Counted from the first letter of the stretch, positions 25,932 to 36,575 are shown. The stretch is DNA of 64,000 nucleotides from Deltaproteobacteria bacterium (GCA_027493875.1 JAOSJX010000007.1:62001-126000), one strand, 5' to 3'. A program made the numbers and translations. Notes: generated by a model not told the origin, from the sequence alone.

Positions 25932-26784
25932 CTACTCGCTCTCGGGCTTGATGGAGAGTCCGGCGATGTCGAGGTAGGTGCGGGGGCGGCGGTCCTTGAG
26001 GAAGGGAAATTCGCGGCGGGTGAGTTCGACGGCGCGGCGGTCGATGTCGAAAAACGCCACGCCTTCCACGTCGCCCATAGGATCGCCGAGCAGATCGCCG
26101 GTGGGCGCGGCGGCGAAGGAGCGCCCGGAGAACGCGGTTTGTTCCTCCTCGCCGACGCGGTTGACGCGGATGACGTAGAGGCCGTTGAAAAACGCTTGCG
26201 CGGAAAGCGAACGCTGCCAGAGATCCTCGTTCTCGCCCGACGCGCTGGTGAGCACCACGACGGCGCGCGCGCCTTTGAGCGCGAGGGACCGGAACGCCTC
26301 CGGGAAAAACGCGTCCCAACAAATCAGAAAACCGACGGGCATGCCCGCGAGGCGAAAGAGGGGATACTCGTCGCCGGGCGCGAAATAGAATTTTCCTTCC
26401 CACCCGGGAATCTGAGGCAGATGCACCGCGCGATAGAAGCCCGCGGTTTCGCCGTTTTCGTCAATCGCCGCGACGGCGTCGTGATAGAGGCCGTGGCCGT
26501 CGTGCAAAAAAAGCGGAGCGCCGAGGGCGACACCGGATTTTTTTCGCGAGATCGCGCCAGAACGCGAGGCGCTCGCCGCGATCGGTTTCGGCGAGCGCGA
26601 ATTTGTCCTTGTCCATGTCCGCCGCGAACCACGGCCAGCCGAAGAGCTCCGGAAAGACGGCCATCTTCGCGCCTTTTTCCGCGGCGAATGCCACGCGTTC
26701 CGCGACGCGCACGCGGTCCTTTTCCCAGTCACCGCTGGTGCGTTGTTGGATGGCCGCGATTTTGACGATGTCGCCGTTTGCCAT
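25932..26784 (-). CDS. Nitrilase-superfamily carbon-nitrogen hydrolase lacking the catalytic Lys (frameshifted)
   Basis: The fold is clear: VKIAAIQQRTSGDWEKDRVR, KMAVFPELFGWPWF (Glu present), VGFLICWDAFFPEAFRSLAL (Cys present) and ALKGARAVVVLTSASGENED. In the N-carbamoylputrescine-amidase-like segment the expected R-K-M-H-x-P is instead YRAVHLPQIPGWEGKFYFAP, so the Lys of the Glu-Lys-Cys triad is Ala or Val. The codons in that stretch are unambiguous and not beside an indel. The frame changes at 26538-26544 (T7). It may be inactive as an amidase or use another base. About 283 residues. Confidence 0.8.
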
Positions 26785-26829
26785 GCGCGCCTTTTTAGAA
26801 CTTTTGCGCGCGCGTGGGAAGGGCGGAGG

Positions 26830-27863
26830 TCACCGGCCGCGCTGGTATTTGTTCACGGCGTTGACGTGATCGCGGTAATTATCGCTGAACAAATGCGTGC
26901 CGTCGTTTTTGGCGACGAAATAGACGGCACCGGACGGCGCGGGCCAAAGGACGGCTTCGAGGGCGTCCTTGCCCGGGCTGGCGATGGGACCCGGCGGAAG
27001 GCCGGGGATGCGGTAGGTGTTGTAGGGCGTGAAGCGCTGCAGGTCCGCTTTGGTGAGATTGCCGTCGAATTTTTCCCCGAGGCCGAAGATCACGGTCGGG
27101 TCGCTTTGCAACCGCATTTTCTTTTTCAAACGGTTCAGAAAAACCGCCGCGATGAGCGGGCGTTCCTCGGCGACGCCGGTTTCCTTTTCGACGATCGACG
27201 CGAGCGTGACGACCTCGTGCATCGTCAGCCCGCGTTCTTTTGCCGCGCGCGGAAACGCTCGTCGTAAACCTGGAAAAATCGGCGCACCATGCGCGTCATG
27301 ATCGTTTTGGCGCCGGTCCCGCGCGTGTAGAGATAGGTGTCGGGAAAGAGATAGCCTTCGAGTTTGCCCGCGGGGATGCCGAGGGAGCGCGAAAATTCGG
27401 GACTTGTGAGCAGCGACTCCAGGACGGGTGCCGTGTCGATGCCCGATTCAAGAAAGAGCGCGGCGATCTGGCGGACGCTGTAGCCCTCCGGCACCGTGAG
27501 CTTGCGGTGGACGAAGGGACCGGAGACGAGAATCGCGAGCACCTTCTCCGGACGCACGCCGCGCGGCACGGCGAATTCCCCCGCGCGGACCTTGGCGGCG
27601 AGCCCTTCGGTTTTCGCGGTGGCCATAAAACCTTCCGCGGAAACGACGAGTCCTTCGCGTTCCAACAATTCCGCGATGGCGGGTAGCGACATGCCGGGCT
27701 CGATGATGACGTTGATAGGCGGACCTTCGGGCGGGCGTCCGAAAAAGCGATTGAAAACAACAACGCCCGCGACGAGCAAAATGAACGCGGCGGCGACGGT
27801 CGCGGTGAACCACGAGAACGCATGGCGCGCTTTCGACATTTTGGCGCGGCGCCTCGGGCCCAT
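26830..27863 (-). CDS. mltG: Endolytic murein transglycosylase, frameshifted
   Basis: MltG (YceG) cuts nascent peptidoglycan strands at the inner membrane. Visible are the N-terminal anchor (FTATVAAAFILLVAGVVVF), the LysM-like half (LPAIAELLEREGLVVSAEGF and TVPEGYSVRQIAALFLE), and the catalytic domain with KLEGYLFPDTYLYTRG and LASIVEKETGVAEERPLIAA (catalytic Glu), LQSDPTVIFGLG, TPYNTYRIPGLPPGPIASPG. The frame changes near 27233-27240. The start at 27863 overlaps the ruvX stop as TGATG; ATG 27839 is an alternative. Confidence 0.92.
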
Positions 27864-28325
27864 CAGCGCGCGTGCCCTTGGGCCTGCCCTGAACGAAGCC
27901 GAAGGGCGTCGAGCCAACTTTGAAGGATGACAACGGCCGCGGCGGCGTCGATGAGCGCGCGGCGTTTTTTACGCCCGAGCGTTCCGGCCTTGAGCATTTC
28001 CTGCGCTTCGACGGTGGAGAGCCGTTCGTCCCACAGCGTGACGGGGGAGGCCGCCAGCGCGTTCGAGCGCGGCGGATAATTCGCGCGCCGCGCGGGAGCC
28101 GTCGCTTTCCGTACCGTCCATGTTGAGGGGAAGGCCGACGACGAACGCGACGGCGTCGTGCTCGCGCGCGAGCCGGACGAGCGCGTCGATATCTTCATCG
28201 GTCCCGTGCGCGCGCAAAACGGAAAGAGGATTCGCGCACAAGCGCAGACCGTCGGACACGGCGACGCCGATGCGCGCCTTGCCCAGATCGACGCCGATGA
28301 CGGGACCGGAATCAGCACTCGTCAT
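27863..28325 (-). CDS. ruvX: Putative pre-16S rRNA nuclease / Holliday-junction resolvase-like YqgF, frameshifted
   Basis: MTSADSGPVIGVDLGKARIG contains the first catalytic Asp of the RNase-H-like fold. VGLPLNMDGTESDGSRAARE is the conserved central motif. After an indel at 28043-28047 (G5), VTLWDERLSTVEAQEMLKAG (Glu) and KKRRALIDAAAAVVILQSWL (Asp) follow. About 153 residues. The C-terminal LRLRSGQAQG segment is encoded by a repeat element (27871-27918) and not by family sequence. It sits between a radical SAM gene two bases upstream and mltG, the common ruvX-mltG order. Confidence 0.9.
27871..27918. repeat. REP-like element in the 3' end of ruvX
   Basis: The stretch around ggcctgccctgaacgaagcc followed by gaagggcgtcgag matches a widespread dispersed palindromic repeat. 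Its translations (LRSGQAQG in one strand, TPFGFVQGRPKG in the other) recur at protein ends in many unrelated genomes. Here it supplies the C-terminal residues of RuvX. Confidence 0.6.
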
Positions 28326-28327
28326 GG

Positions 28328-29648
28328 TCAGCCCGCGAACACCCTTCGGACGCCGTGCCACATTTCCGGCAGGCGCATTTGCCCGGCCAACCTCCGCACG
28401 CGCGCCGGCCGGGCGTAAAAACGGCGATACATGCGATCGCGCGCGCGGCGCAAAACGTCGCGGGGAAGCGCGCCGCTGTCGCTGCCGCGCGTGGAGTCGT
28501 GCGGATCGTCCCCGCCGCCTTCGGCTTGCGCGAGACGCGCGCCTTTGCGCGGGGCGTAGAGGTTGATGGAAACGTAGGCCGGATCGGCCTCGCGCGCGAG
28601 AAAATCCTCGAGCGCGGCGAGCGTCGCGGGCGTTTCGCCGGGCAGGCCGAGCACCAGATGCAGACCGACGTCGATGCGGGCGTCACGCGATGCCGCGAAA
28701 AATTCTTCGATGTCGCGCACGCCGTAGGGCTTTCCCATCGGGCCGAGAATTTCCGGGACGACGTGCTCGAGCCCGACCTGCACGAGATGCGCACCCGTCT
28801 CCGCCATGCGCGCGAGGACCGCCGGTGGAAGGTCCTCGAGCCGGGCGTAGGTGTGCCAGGAAAAATGGCGTTCGGCGAGAAGAGCGAGCGTCTCGTCGGC
28901 GTGGCGTTTGTGCGCGCCGAAGGACATGTCCTTCACGAACAATTCGCGGAAGCCCATTTCCGCAAGCGTGGCCAGTTCGTCGCGGAGTTCGTCCGCCGGG
29001 CGTGTCCGGTAGCGCAGGCGCCCCGTGTTGCAGAACGCGCAATCGTAGGGGCAGCCGTAATCGGAGAGGAAACTCGCGAACGGGCGGTGGCGCTGGAGCG
29101 GCATGCGGTAGGAGGTCCAGCGGAAAGCTCGTGACGCGGGCGCGGAATCCGGAAGACACGTTCGCGCGTCGGCAGGGCGGGCGCGATTTCATCGCCGTGA
29201 CGAATCGCGACGCCTTCCGCTTCGCGTTCGCCGTGCGCGGCGGTGAGCAGGCCCGGCGTGGAAAAATCCGACACGGCCGCGTCGAAGCCCGGCGTGCGCG
29301 AAAGAAACGCGGCGGCGTCCGGCTGCACGACCTCGCCGGAAACGGCCTTGAAGCGCGCCGGGACGCGGCGGAGAAAATCGAGATCCGCGTTCGGATCCGC
29401 CGCGCCGACAAGACCGAAAACAACATCCGCCGGTTCGCGCGTCACGCGCGCCAGAGCCGCATACTCAGACAGGTTCTCGGCGACGGCGTCGAGGATCACC
29501 ACGTCCCAATCCCCGGCGAAGAAGCCGGATTGAACCAAAAATTCCGCCGGGTGCCACGCGTAGCCCGCCTTGGCCACCGAGGTGCAGTAGTAGTCGCGCA
29601 TCACCGGCACGCGGGCCGGCGGCGCGATGAAAGCGCTTTCGGTTTCAC
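28328..29648 (-). CDS. B12-binding-type radical SAM protein, frameshifted
   Basis: About 440 codons. The N-terminal third (APPARVPVMRDYYCTSVAKA, GYAWHPAEFLVQSG, WDVVILDAVAENLSEYAAL) resembles the cobalamin-binding domain of BchE/HpnJ-like radical SAM proteins. The core has SDYGCPYDCAFCNTGRLRY (CxxxCxxC), then HLVQVGLEHVVPEILGPMGK and VGLHLVLGLPGETPATLAAL. GTG 29648 (VKPKAL) is the probable start, with one frame change near 29632 and at least one near 29120-29145. The substrate is unknown. Upstream nucleotide-sugar genes end 42 bases away, so it may be part of a surface-glycan or lipid-modification operon. Confidence 0.8.
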
Positions 29649-29689
29649 GCGCCGATTATAAGGCAAACCGTCGCCGCCTCGAAACGCGT

Positions 29690-30772
29690 TCAGGAAAGCG
29701 CCGCGATGACGCGGTCGACGTCCTCGTCCGTCATCTGGGGATGGTTCGGCAGGGACAGGATTTCGCGGCAGGCGGCCTCGGCGTTCGGGAAATCGCCGGC
29801 CGCGTACCCGAGCGCGCGGTAGGGTTCGAGCAAATGGATCGGGACGGGATAGTGGACGCCTGTTTCCACGCCGTTTTCCGCGAGGGTACGAGCCACGGCG
29901 TCGCGGTCCGTACAACGGATCACCGTATTGAGCGGCGCCGGGGTCGTACCCGCGATCGCGGGGAGAAAGCGGATGTCTTCGCGGCCGGCGAAGGCGTCGC
30001 GGTACGTTTTTTCAATGGCGCGGCGGCGGTCGATCCATGATCGAAGATGAGGCAACTTCACCCGGAGAATCGCCGCTTGGATTTCGTCCATACGTGCGTT
30101 GCGTCCCAGAGTTTCGTGAGTGCCGCGCCCGTGGTTGCGCAGCGAGCGCGCTTTGGCCGCGAGAAGTTCGTCGTCGAAGAGAATCGCGCCCGCGTCGCCC
30201 GCGGCGCCGAGCGATTTGGCCGGGAAAAAACTGAAGGCGCCGCCTTGCGCGAGGGTTCCGGCGTGGCGGCCGTTCAAAAGCGCGCCGTGCGCCTGCGCGG
30301 CGTCCTCCAATACGATCGCGCCTTCGGCCGCATCCGCAATGTCGCCGACCGGCGCGAGATAACCGAATAAATGCACGGCCATGACCGCGCGCATTTGCGG
30401 CGTCGCGGCCCGCGCGACGCTCGCGCCGTCGACAAGCAGCGTGTCGGCGTTGACGTCGCAAAGCACCGGCCGCGCGCCGACGAAGTGAACGGCTTCCGCG
30501 GTGGCGCGAAAGGTGTTGGCGGGAAGCACCACGTCGTCGCCCGGGCCGACGCCGTGCGCGGCGAGGAGCAGGGCGAGCGCGTCGGTGCCGTTGGAAACGG
30601 CGACCGCGTGCGCCGCGCCGGTGAATGCGGCGAACTCGCGTTCGAAAGCTTCCGTTTCCGGCCCGTTGACGTACCGGCCGGACGCGAGCACGCGCGCTAC
30701 GGCGGCGTCAATATCGGCCGCAAGCTTGGCGTACTGCGCGGCGAGATCGGCGAGGCGGATGCGCTTGTTCAT
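29690..30772 (-). CDS. DegT/DnrJ/EryC1-family sugar aminotransferase 1
   Basis: An intact 360-residue PLP enzyme. Motifs: [98 protein letters not shown] (PLP-binding Lys) and [20 protein letters not shown]. The late [16 protein letters not shown] is typical of the WbpE/WlbC/DesV group, which transfer amine to the 3-keto position of NDP-sugars. It follows the acetyltransferase and Gfo/Idh genes with ATGA overlap. This matches the three activities that convert UDP-GlcNAc-uronate to UDP-2,3-diacetamido-uronate. Confidence 0.9.
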   Translation of the reverse strand: MNKRIRLADLAAQYAKLAADIDAAVARVLASGRYVNGPETEAFEREFAAFTGAAHAVAVSNGTDALALLLAAHGVGPGDDVVLPANTFRATAEAVHFVGARPVLCDVNADTLLVDGASVARAATPQMRAVMAVHLFGYLAPVGDIADAAEGAIVLEDAAQAHGALLNGRHAGTLAQGGAFSFFPAKSLGAAGDAGAILFDDELLAAKARSLRNHGRGTHETLGRNARMDEIQAAILRVKLPHLRSWIDRRRAIEKTYRDAFAGREDIRFLPAIAGTTPAPLNTVIRCTDRDAVARTLAENGVETGVHYPVPIHLLEPYRALGYAAGDFPNAEAACREILSLPNHPQMTDEDVDRVIAALS

Positions 30773-31380
30773 GGCGCGTAGGGCAGTTTGAATCGATCGT
30801 GATGATGACGCGCGCGGGATTGCCCGCCACGACGGCGCCGTCGGGGACGTCGTGCGTGACGACCGCGCCCGCGCCGACGAGGGCGCGCTCGCCGATGTGA
30901 ACGGCGGCGAGAATCGTCGCGTTCGCGCCGATGATCGCTCCCGCACCGATTTCCGGTCCCTGAAGGTTTTCCTTGGCGCCCGGGCTGCGCGGGTAGCGCG
31001 CGTTGGTGAGGCACGCGCGCGGACCGATCCAACACCCCGCGCGCAGCACGCTGAACTCGGGCACGAAAGCGCCGGAGTGCAGGCGCACCCCGTCCTCGAT
31101 CGTGACGTGATGTTCGATGACGCATCCCGTGCCGACGCTGACGTCGTCGCCGATCGAGCAGTCCTCGCGGATCATGGCGTGATGCGCGCAGAAAAAACGG
31201 TCGCCGGCGGTGACGCCCGCGTAGATGACGGCGTGCGACAGGATGCGCGCCGAGGCGCCGAGGCGCGTCTCGCGCTCGCCGCCGTCCGCGGCGGGTAGCC
31301 GAGTTCGATAAATTCCGACAACTGCGCGCCGGCGCCGACGACGACGCCCGGGTAAAAATGATCGTGGTTGAGGCGGCCAT
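30769..31380 (-). CDS. Left-handed beta-helix acyltransferase (WlbB/WbpD-like), frameshifted
   Basis: Hexapeptide repeats dominate: [48 protein letters not shown], and the end [19 protein letters not shown]. The family transfers acetyl groups to amino-sugars. The N-terminus starts MAASTTIIF and resumes as [19 protein letters not shown] after an indel at the T5 run near 31356. Others lie near 31295 and near 30797, after which the product would end with the tail FKLPYAP. Its start overlaps the Gfo/Idh stop (TGATG) and its stop overlaps the aminotransferase start. It is the likely N-acetyltransferase of the 2,3-diacetamido-sugar route. Confidence 0.82.
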   Translation of the reverse strand: MAASTTIIFTRASSSAPARSCRNLSNSATRRGRRRARDAPRRLGAHPVARRHLRGRHRRRPFFLRASRHDPRGLLDRRRRQRRHGMRHRTSRHDRGRGAPALRRFRARVQRAARGVLDRSARVPHQRALPAQPGRQGKPSGTGNRCGSDHRRERDDSRRRSHRRARPRRRGRGRHARRPRRRRRGGQSRARHHHDRFKLPYAP

Positions 31381-32414
31381 CAGACGTTTTCGGCTGCGGC
31401 GCGCTGTTCGTCGCGGCCCGCGTTTTGAATGGATTGGATGATCTCCGTGACCTCGAGGGCAAGTTCCCCGCCGGTGAGCGGCCGTTCGCCGGTCTTCAGG
31501 CACTCGATAAAATGCCGGCACTCGAGAAAAAGCGGTTCGACGGGTTCCATGAGAGAAAGCAGTTCCGACGGTTCGCCGAGATATTCGGACCACGCGTCGG
31601 GCTCCGGGGCCGGCTCGGGGTCGCCGTCCTTCCAGCCGCGCGCGTGAAGCGTTATCCGCGGCGGCGCGTGCATCTCGTCGAACACGAGCGATGCGACGTC
31701 GCCGGCGACCAGAATGCGCCGCACCTTATCCGGTTCGAGCCACGACAGACGCACCGTGGCGCGCACGTTCTCCGGATAAACAAGTTCCACATCGGCCACG
31801 TCCTCGAAATCCGGATGGCGCTCGCGGCGCATCGCCGTGGAAACGACGTTGGGGCGCGTCCCCAGCCACCGGCTGAAAATACTGAGGTCGTGCGGCGCGA
31901 GAAGCCAAAGGATATTCGCGTGCTTCGGGCGCGGATTGAGGTTCGTGCGCCAGGAGATGACGCGGGTCGGACGGCCGAGCCGCCCCGCGGCGAGAAGGCC
32001 GCGCGCGCGTTCGACGAGCGGATGATGGCAGTAAACGAGGCCGACCATGAGCTGCCGGTCGACCCGGCGGGCCGCGTTGAGAAGATCCCTCCCGCGAGAG
32101 ACATCGGTGGCGATCGGTTTTTCGACGAAAAGGTGCTTCCCCGCCTTGAGCGCGGCGAGGCCGATATCGTGATGAAGGTGCGGCGGCAACGCGAGCATGA
32201 ACGCGTCGATCGCGGGATCTTCCAGCAAGCTCTGAACGGACGTCGTGGTGCGCAGGTTCGGATAATCTTCCGCGAGCGCCTCGAGTTTCGACGGATCGAG
32301 ATCGCACACCGCGGCGAGGACGTCCGGGGCGGCGCGATGCAAATTACGCACAAGGCGCGGACCCCAATACCCGGCTCCGACAACCGCAATCCGCGGGCGA
32401 TCGACACGCTGCAT
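31380..32414 (-). CDS. Gfo/Idh/MocA-family NAD-dependent dehydrogenase (WlbA/WbpB-like)
   Basis: An intact 344-residue protein. The Rossmann motif IAVVGAGYWGPRLVRNLHR and the catalytic Lys in GKHLFVEKPIATDVSRG are visible, together with LVYCHHPLVERARGLL and LAPHDLSIFSRWLG. WlbA-type enzymes oxidise the 3-OH of UDP-GlcNAc-uronate. The adjacent acetyltransferase and DegT aminotransferase are the other two steps of that pathway, which is why I favour this over other Gfo/Idh roles. The product would feed a capsule, O-antigen or S-layer glycan. Confidence 0.88.
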   Translation of the reverse strand: MQRVDRPRIAVVGAGYWGPRLVRNLHRAAPDVLAAVCDLDPSKLEALAEDYPNLRTTTSVQSLLEDPAIDAFMLALPPHLHHDIGLAALKAGKHLFVEKPIATDVSRGRDLLNAARRVDRQLMVGLVYCHHPLVERARGLLAAGRLGRPTRVISWRTNLNPRPKHANILWLLAPHDLSIFSRWLGTRPNVVSTAMRRERHPDFEDVADVELVYPENVRATVRLSWLEPDKVRRILVAGDVASLVFDEMHAPPRITLHARGWKDGDPEPAPEPDAWSEYLGEPSELLSLMEPVEPLFLECRHFIECLKTGERPLTGGELALEVTEIIQSIQNAGRDEQRAAAENV

Positions 32415-32423
32415 CCGCCGATA

Positions 32424-33525
32424 TTAGGCCGCTTCGAGAGCGCGGAGCAACACCGCCAGCACGCGCTCCACATGCTCTTCACGCATCCCTTCGTGGCACG
32501 GGATGGCCAGCGCGCGTTCCGCCAATCGGCGGGACACGGCCACGCGCTCCGCCGGCACGTGATATTTCTCGCGGTAATATTCGTGCGCGGAAAGCGACGC
32601 GGCGGGCGGGCGCGCCTCGACGGCGTAGCGGCCGAGCTTCGCGGCGACGCCGTCGCGGTCGGCCTTCTCGGCAAAGACGAGCGCGAACGTCTGGTGGTTC
32701 CACGCGGGATCGCCGGTACGCGCCGGAAAGCGCACGCGATCGACGTTCCGCAACGCGTCGGCATAGCGCCGGCCGATCGCCGCGCGCGCTTCCACCGTTT
32801 GCGTGAGACGGCGGAGCCCGTCGAGCCCGAGCGCACACGAAAGTTCCGGCAGCCGCAGGTTCCCTCCGGGCATCGTCACCGCGCCCGTGCCCGGATTGAC
32901 GCCGTGATCGGAAAAACGCGCGCGCGCGGTCGGCGACGCCCCGGTCGCCCGTCACGAGCATGCCGCCTTCGCCCGTCGTCACGACCTTCCGCGGATGAAA
33001 ACTGAAAACGCCGAGACCGCTTTGCGCGCCGAGCGGTCGTCCATGGATGCGCGTTCCGAGCGCGCACGCGGCGTCTTCGACGACCGGGTGGGCGGCGATG
33101 ATGTCGTCCACCGGCGCGGGCAACCCGAACTGGTGCACGACGACGATCGCCGAAAAATCTCCACCGGCTTGTTCCAACGTCCGCGGCGAGAGGGAAAAGG
33201 TTTCGGGTTCCACGTCACAGAAAACCGGGTCCGCGCCGCACAGGGCGACGGCGTTGGCCGTGGCGACGAAGCCGTAATCGGGTATCGCCACGCGGTCGCC
33301 GGGACCGATGCCGCGGGCTTTCAACGCCGCGAACAACGCGGACGTTCCGGAATTGAAGCTCACGGCGAACGGCACGCCGAGGTACTCCGCCGTCGCCGCC
33401 TCGAAACGGTCGCGTAACGCACCGCGCGTCAGGTGACCCGACGCCAGCGCCGCGCGGACGTCGGCGTAGGCTTCCTTGCCGAAGGATGGGTGCGCGAGGC
33501 GGATGCGTTCAGACGCTTTGTTCAT
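32424..33525 (-). CDS. DegT/DnrJ/EryC1-family aminotransferase 2, frameshifted
   Basis: About 366 codons. SGHLTRGALRDRFEAATAEY, SFNSGTSALFAALKARGIGP, DYGFVATANAVALCGADPVF, VVEDAACALGTRIHGRPLGA and FSFHPRKVVTTGEGGMLVTG (PLP Lys in HPRK) identify the fold; HPRKxxTTGEGG is typical of perosamine/ArnB-like 4-aminotransferases. After an indel near 32905 the C-terminal part continues (LRLPELSCALGLDGLRRL, LSAHEYYREKYHVP). It acts on a different sugar position from aminotransferase 1. It overlaps the epimerase 3' end by 17 bases. Confidence 0.86.
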
Positions 33526-34465
33526 GGTCGCGGTACCAGGCGATGGTTTTGTCCAATCCTTCATCGAGGCCGACGCGCGGCGCAAACCCGAGCACGCGGC
33601 GCGCTTTGTCGATATTAGGGAGGCGCGTTTCGATGTCGAGGCCGAATTGCGGCCGCGATTCGATCGCCGCGTCCGTCTTGGCGGCGATGCGTTCCGCGAG
33701 GTCGCGCGCGGTGGCCGTCGCGTCCGGATGTCCGATATTGAATACCTCGCCGCCGACGCCGTCTTTTCTCTAAACACGCGGTCAGCCCGTCGATGAAATC
33801 GTCCACGTAACACCACGCGCGCGATGCCGTCCCGTCGCCGTGCACGACGATCGGCCCGCCGCGCAGCGCCGCGAGAATCATGTCGCGCACGGCGCCCTCG
33901 CCGGTCTGGCCGGGACCGTACACATTGAAAGGACGCACGGCGACCACGTCGACGCCGCGTTCGGCACCCCACGCCAGTGCCGCTTTTTCACCCGCGATTT
34001 TCGACACCGCATACGTCCAACGCATTTCCCCGTAATGCCCGACCGAAAGATCGCTCTCCTCGCGCGCGTCCGCGGCGTCGCGCCCGTACACCTCGCTGGT
34101 GGAGAGAAAACGAACCGGCCGGGCGGGTTGTCGTCGAACGCCGTCAGAATGTTGAGTAGCCCGCCGGCGTTGACGCGCAGCACGTCAAAGGGATGTTCGT
34201 AATAACGGCGCACCCCGGCGACGGCGGCCATGTGCACCACGAGGTCCGGTTCGCCGAGCACGCCGAGGGCCGACGGGTCCGTCACGTCCGCGCGAAGAAA
34301 ACGGGCGCCCGCGAGTTCGGCGGCGAAAAAACCACGGCTGTCGCGGGTGAGATTATCCAGAAGCGTCACGTCATATCGCGCCGACGCCGCGCGCGCCAGG
34401 GCGGTACCGAGAAATCCGGCACCGCCGGTGATGAGGAGATGAGGACGCGCAGTGCGGTGAGCCAC
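33509..34465 (-). CDS. NAD-dependent nucleotide-sugar epimerase/dehydratase, frameshifted
   Basis: An extended [23 protein letters not shown] is the NAD site, [17 protein letters not shown] the second motif, SEVYGRD the Ser, and [15 protein letters not shown] the Tyr-x3-Lys catalytic pair. [20 protein letters not shown] and [15 protein letters not shown] follow. The end reads [32 protein letters not shown]. Indels lie near 34105 and near 33769. GTG 34465 is the chosen start; the frame is open upstream to 34507. It is the first gene of the reverse-strand nucleotide-sugar operon, facing a divergent radical SAM gene across about 110 bases. Confidence 0.86.
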
Positions 34466-34578
34466 AGATATCGCCTTGGGAGAAAACCCGCCGGTTTTTG
34501 TAAGCAACCTCGGCCGATTGTATAGGGAATGCCCGAAAAATTGCTAGTTTCCACGGGCCTGTGCTACCCTTTCTCATC

Positions 34579-36035
34579 ATGTCGAGCGGGAATTCCCCAT
34601 CAGGCCTGCGCGTGGCGCTGGTGCATCCGGACGTTCCGTTCGCCGATCGTTTCGACCGGCTGTCGCGTTCCAGTCTTCCGCCGCTGGGTATCTTGTATCT
34701 GGCGGCCTGCCTGGAGCGCGCCGGACACCAAGTGCTCGTCGTGGATCTGAATCTTCGACCGTCGCGGCCGGAACTCGTGAAACGATTGCGCGAATGGCGG
34801 CCGCAAATCGTCGGCCTCGGAACCATGGCCCCGGTGACGCTCTCCGTTCTCGAGCTCGCGCGCACGCTGCGCCGAGAACTTACGCACCGGTACGTGCTCG
34901 TCGCCGGCGGCGCCGATGCGACGGCCCGGCCGCGCGATTATCTGACGCCCGGCGTGTTCGACGCCGTGCTCACGCAGGAAAGCGAACGCGCGATCGTCGC
35001 GCTCGCGAACGCGTGGCCGGCGATCCCGCGCGAGCCGGGGCTCTTTGCCGCCGGCGATGACTTGACCGCGGCGCCCGAACCGCTCGTCCCGGACGAGGTG
35101 CCGTTTCCCGCGCGTCATCTGCTCCCGCTGCGCGATTATCGCGGAGGACCCGCGTATAAGAAACGGCGTCACACGACGAGCATTTTCACGCACCGAGGCT
35201 GCGCGTACCGATGCGGCTTCTGCGAGAAGAGCGTTCATCCGGGGATGATGCGCTTTCGGTCCGCGCCGTCGATGCTGGAGGAAATCCGGACAATCCGCCG
35301 CGATTTCGACATTCACGACATTCGATTCATCGACGACGTGCTCATGGTGAACCGGCCCGCCCTTCATGCCTTTTGCGATCTTGTCCTGGAAAAAGGCGAG
35401 CGCTTCGACTGGATGGGCTGCTCGCGCATCGACCTGATGAACGAGGAACTGCTGCACAAAATGGCGCGCGCCGGATGCCATCGGCTCGAACTCGGCGTGG
35501 AATCAGGCTCGGACCGGGTGATGCGGATGATCAACAAAGGCGCGCGGCCCGCCAAGGCGATCGAGGCCGTTAAGCGCGCGCACCGCGCGGGCATCGAAGT
35601 CATCGCGAACTTCATTCTCGGGTTTCCGACCGAAACGGCCGAGGAGATGGACGCGACGATCGATTTTCGATCGAGCTCAAACCCGATTACGCGATCTACT
35701 TCGTGTTCACGCCCTTCGCCGAGGCGCCGATGGTTTCGGAATATCAACTCCCGTGGGCCGACGACGACCGCATCAGCTTCCGCGGCGCGTCCGACCACTA
35801 CGCGGTCGATACGTCGGAAGTGCAGGACCGCGTCGGGCGCGCGTATACGCGATTCTATTTCCGCCTTTCCTACGTCGCGCGCCGTCTGGCGTCCATCCGC
35901 GACTTGCGCGCCGCCTGGCTCGTTTGGGAACTCGGGCGATCCGCCGTTCTCTACCTGGGAAAACGCGCGCAGGCCATCGGCGCCGCGTCCCTCGCGCGGA
36001 TGCGTTTCGCGCGTGAAGGCGCGAGAACGGCCTAG
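34579..36035 (+). CDS. Cobalamin-binding radical SAM protein, frameshifted near 35665
   Basis: About 485 codons. The B12-binding domain is at the N-terminus (VALVHPDVPFADRFDRLSRS, PPLGILYLAACLERAGHQVL, VDLNLRPSRPELVKRL, PQIVGLGTMAPVT). The radical SAM core has IFTHRGCAYRCGFCEKSVHP (CxxxCxxC), IRFIDDVLMVN, HRLELGVESGSDRVMRMINK and VIANFILGFPTETAEEMDA. After an indel near 35665 the C-terminal DUF4080-type region continues (YAIYFVFTPFAEAPMV). The architecture fits methyltransferase or cyclase-type B12 radical SAM enzymes. It starts a forward transcript. Confidence 0.87.
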
Positions 36036-36122
36036 GTTCAACGCAGAGACCTTGAGGCCGAGAGCAGCCGTCTCGTTGCGGCGTTGATCGGCCGTGCTAA
36101 TTTAAGCGCGGGAGGAATTCTT

Positions 36123-36575
36123 ATGGGCGATGCCGTGCGTTATACGTTCTTTGCCGGTTGGGAACACATGGACTTCAACGCGCACATGGCGAACGCCGCC
36201 TATCTGGATATCGCCGTGAACGCGCGGATGCGTTTTTTCACCGAGCATGGATTCTCGATGCGCGCGCTGGAAAAACACGGCATCGGCCCGGTCGTGCGGC
36301 GCGACGAATTGGATTATTTCCGCGAGTTCCGGCTGCTCGAACCGATTCACGTCGAACTGGCGCTTGCGGGGCTTTCGCCGGACGGATCGCGCATGAAGCT
36401 GCGCAACGTTTTTTACCGGGACGACGGCGCCAAGGCGGCGGTCCTGACCTCGTTCGGAGGCTGGCTCGATCTCCGAGAGCGGCGGCTGACGGTACCCCTC
36501 CAGATCTCCCGTGATGTCTTGGCCGGCCTGCCACGGACGGACGATTACGAGGATCTCAAGGGTCTTCGCGTATAA
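36123..36575 (+). CDS. Hot-dog thioesterase (4HBT family)
   Basis: An intact 150-residue protein. The segment HMDFNAHMANAAYLDIAVNA matches the 4-hydroxybenzoyl-CoA thioesterase active-site loop (Asp/Asn on the long hot-dog helix), followed by DELDYFREFRLLEPIHVELA and GSRMKLRNVFYRDDGAKAAV. It hydrolyses an acyl-CoA; the acyl group is unknown. A strong GGGAGGA site lies eight bases before ATG 36123, which decides this start over the upstream in-frame codon. Confidence 0.85.
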   Translation: MGDAVRYTFFAGWEHMDFNAHMANAAYLDIAVNARMRFFTEHGFSMRALEKHGIGPVVRRDELDYFREFRLLEPIHVELALAGLSPDGSRMKLRNVFYRDDGAKAAVLTSFGGWLDLRERRLTVPLQISRDVLAGLPRTDDYEDLKGLRV

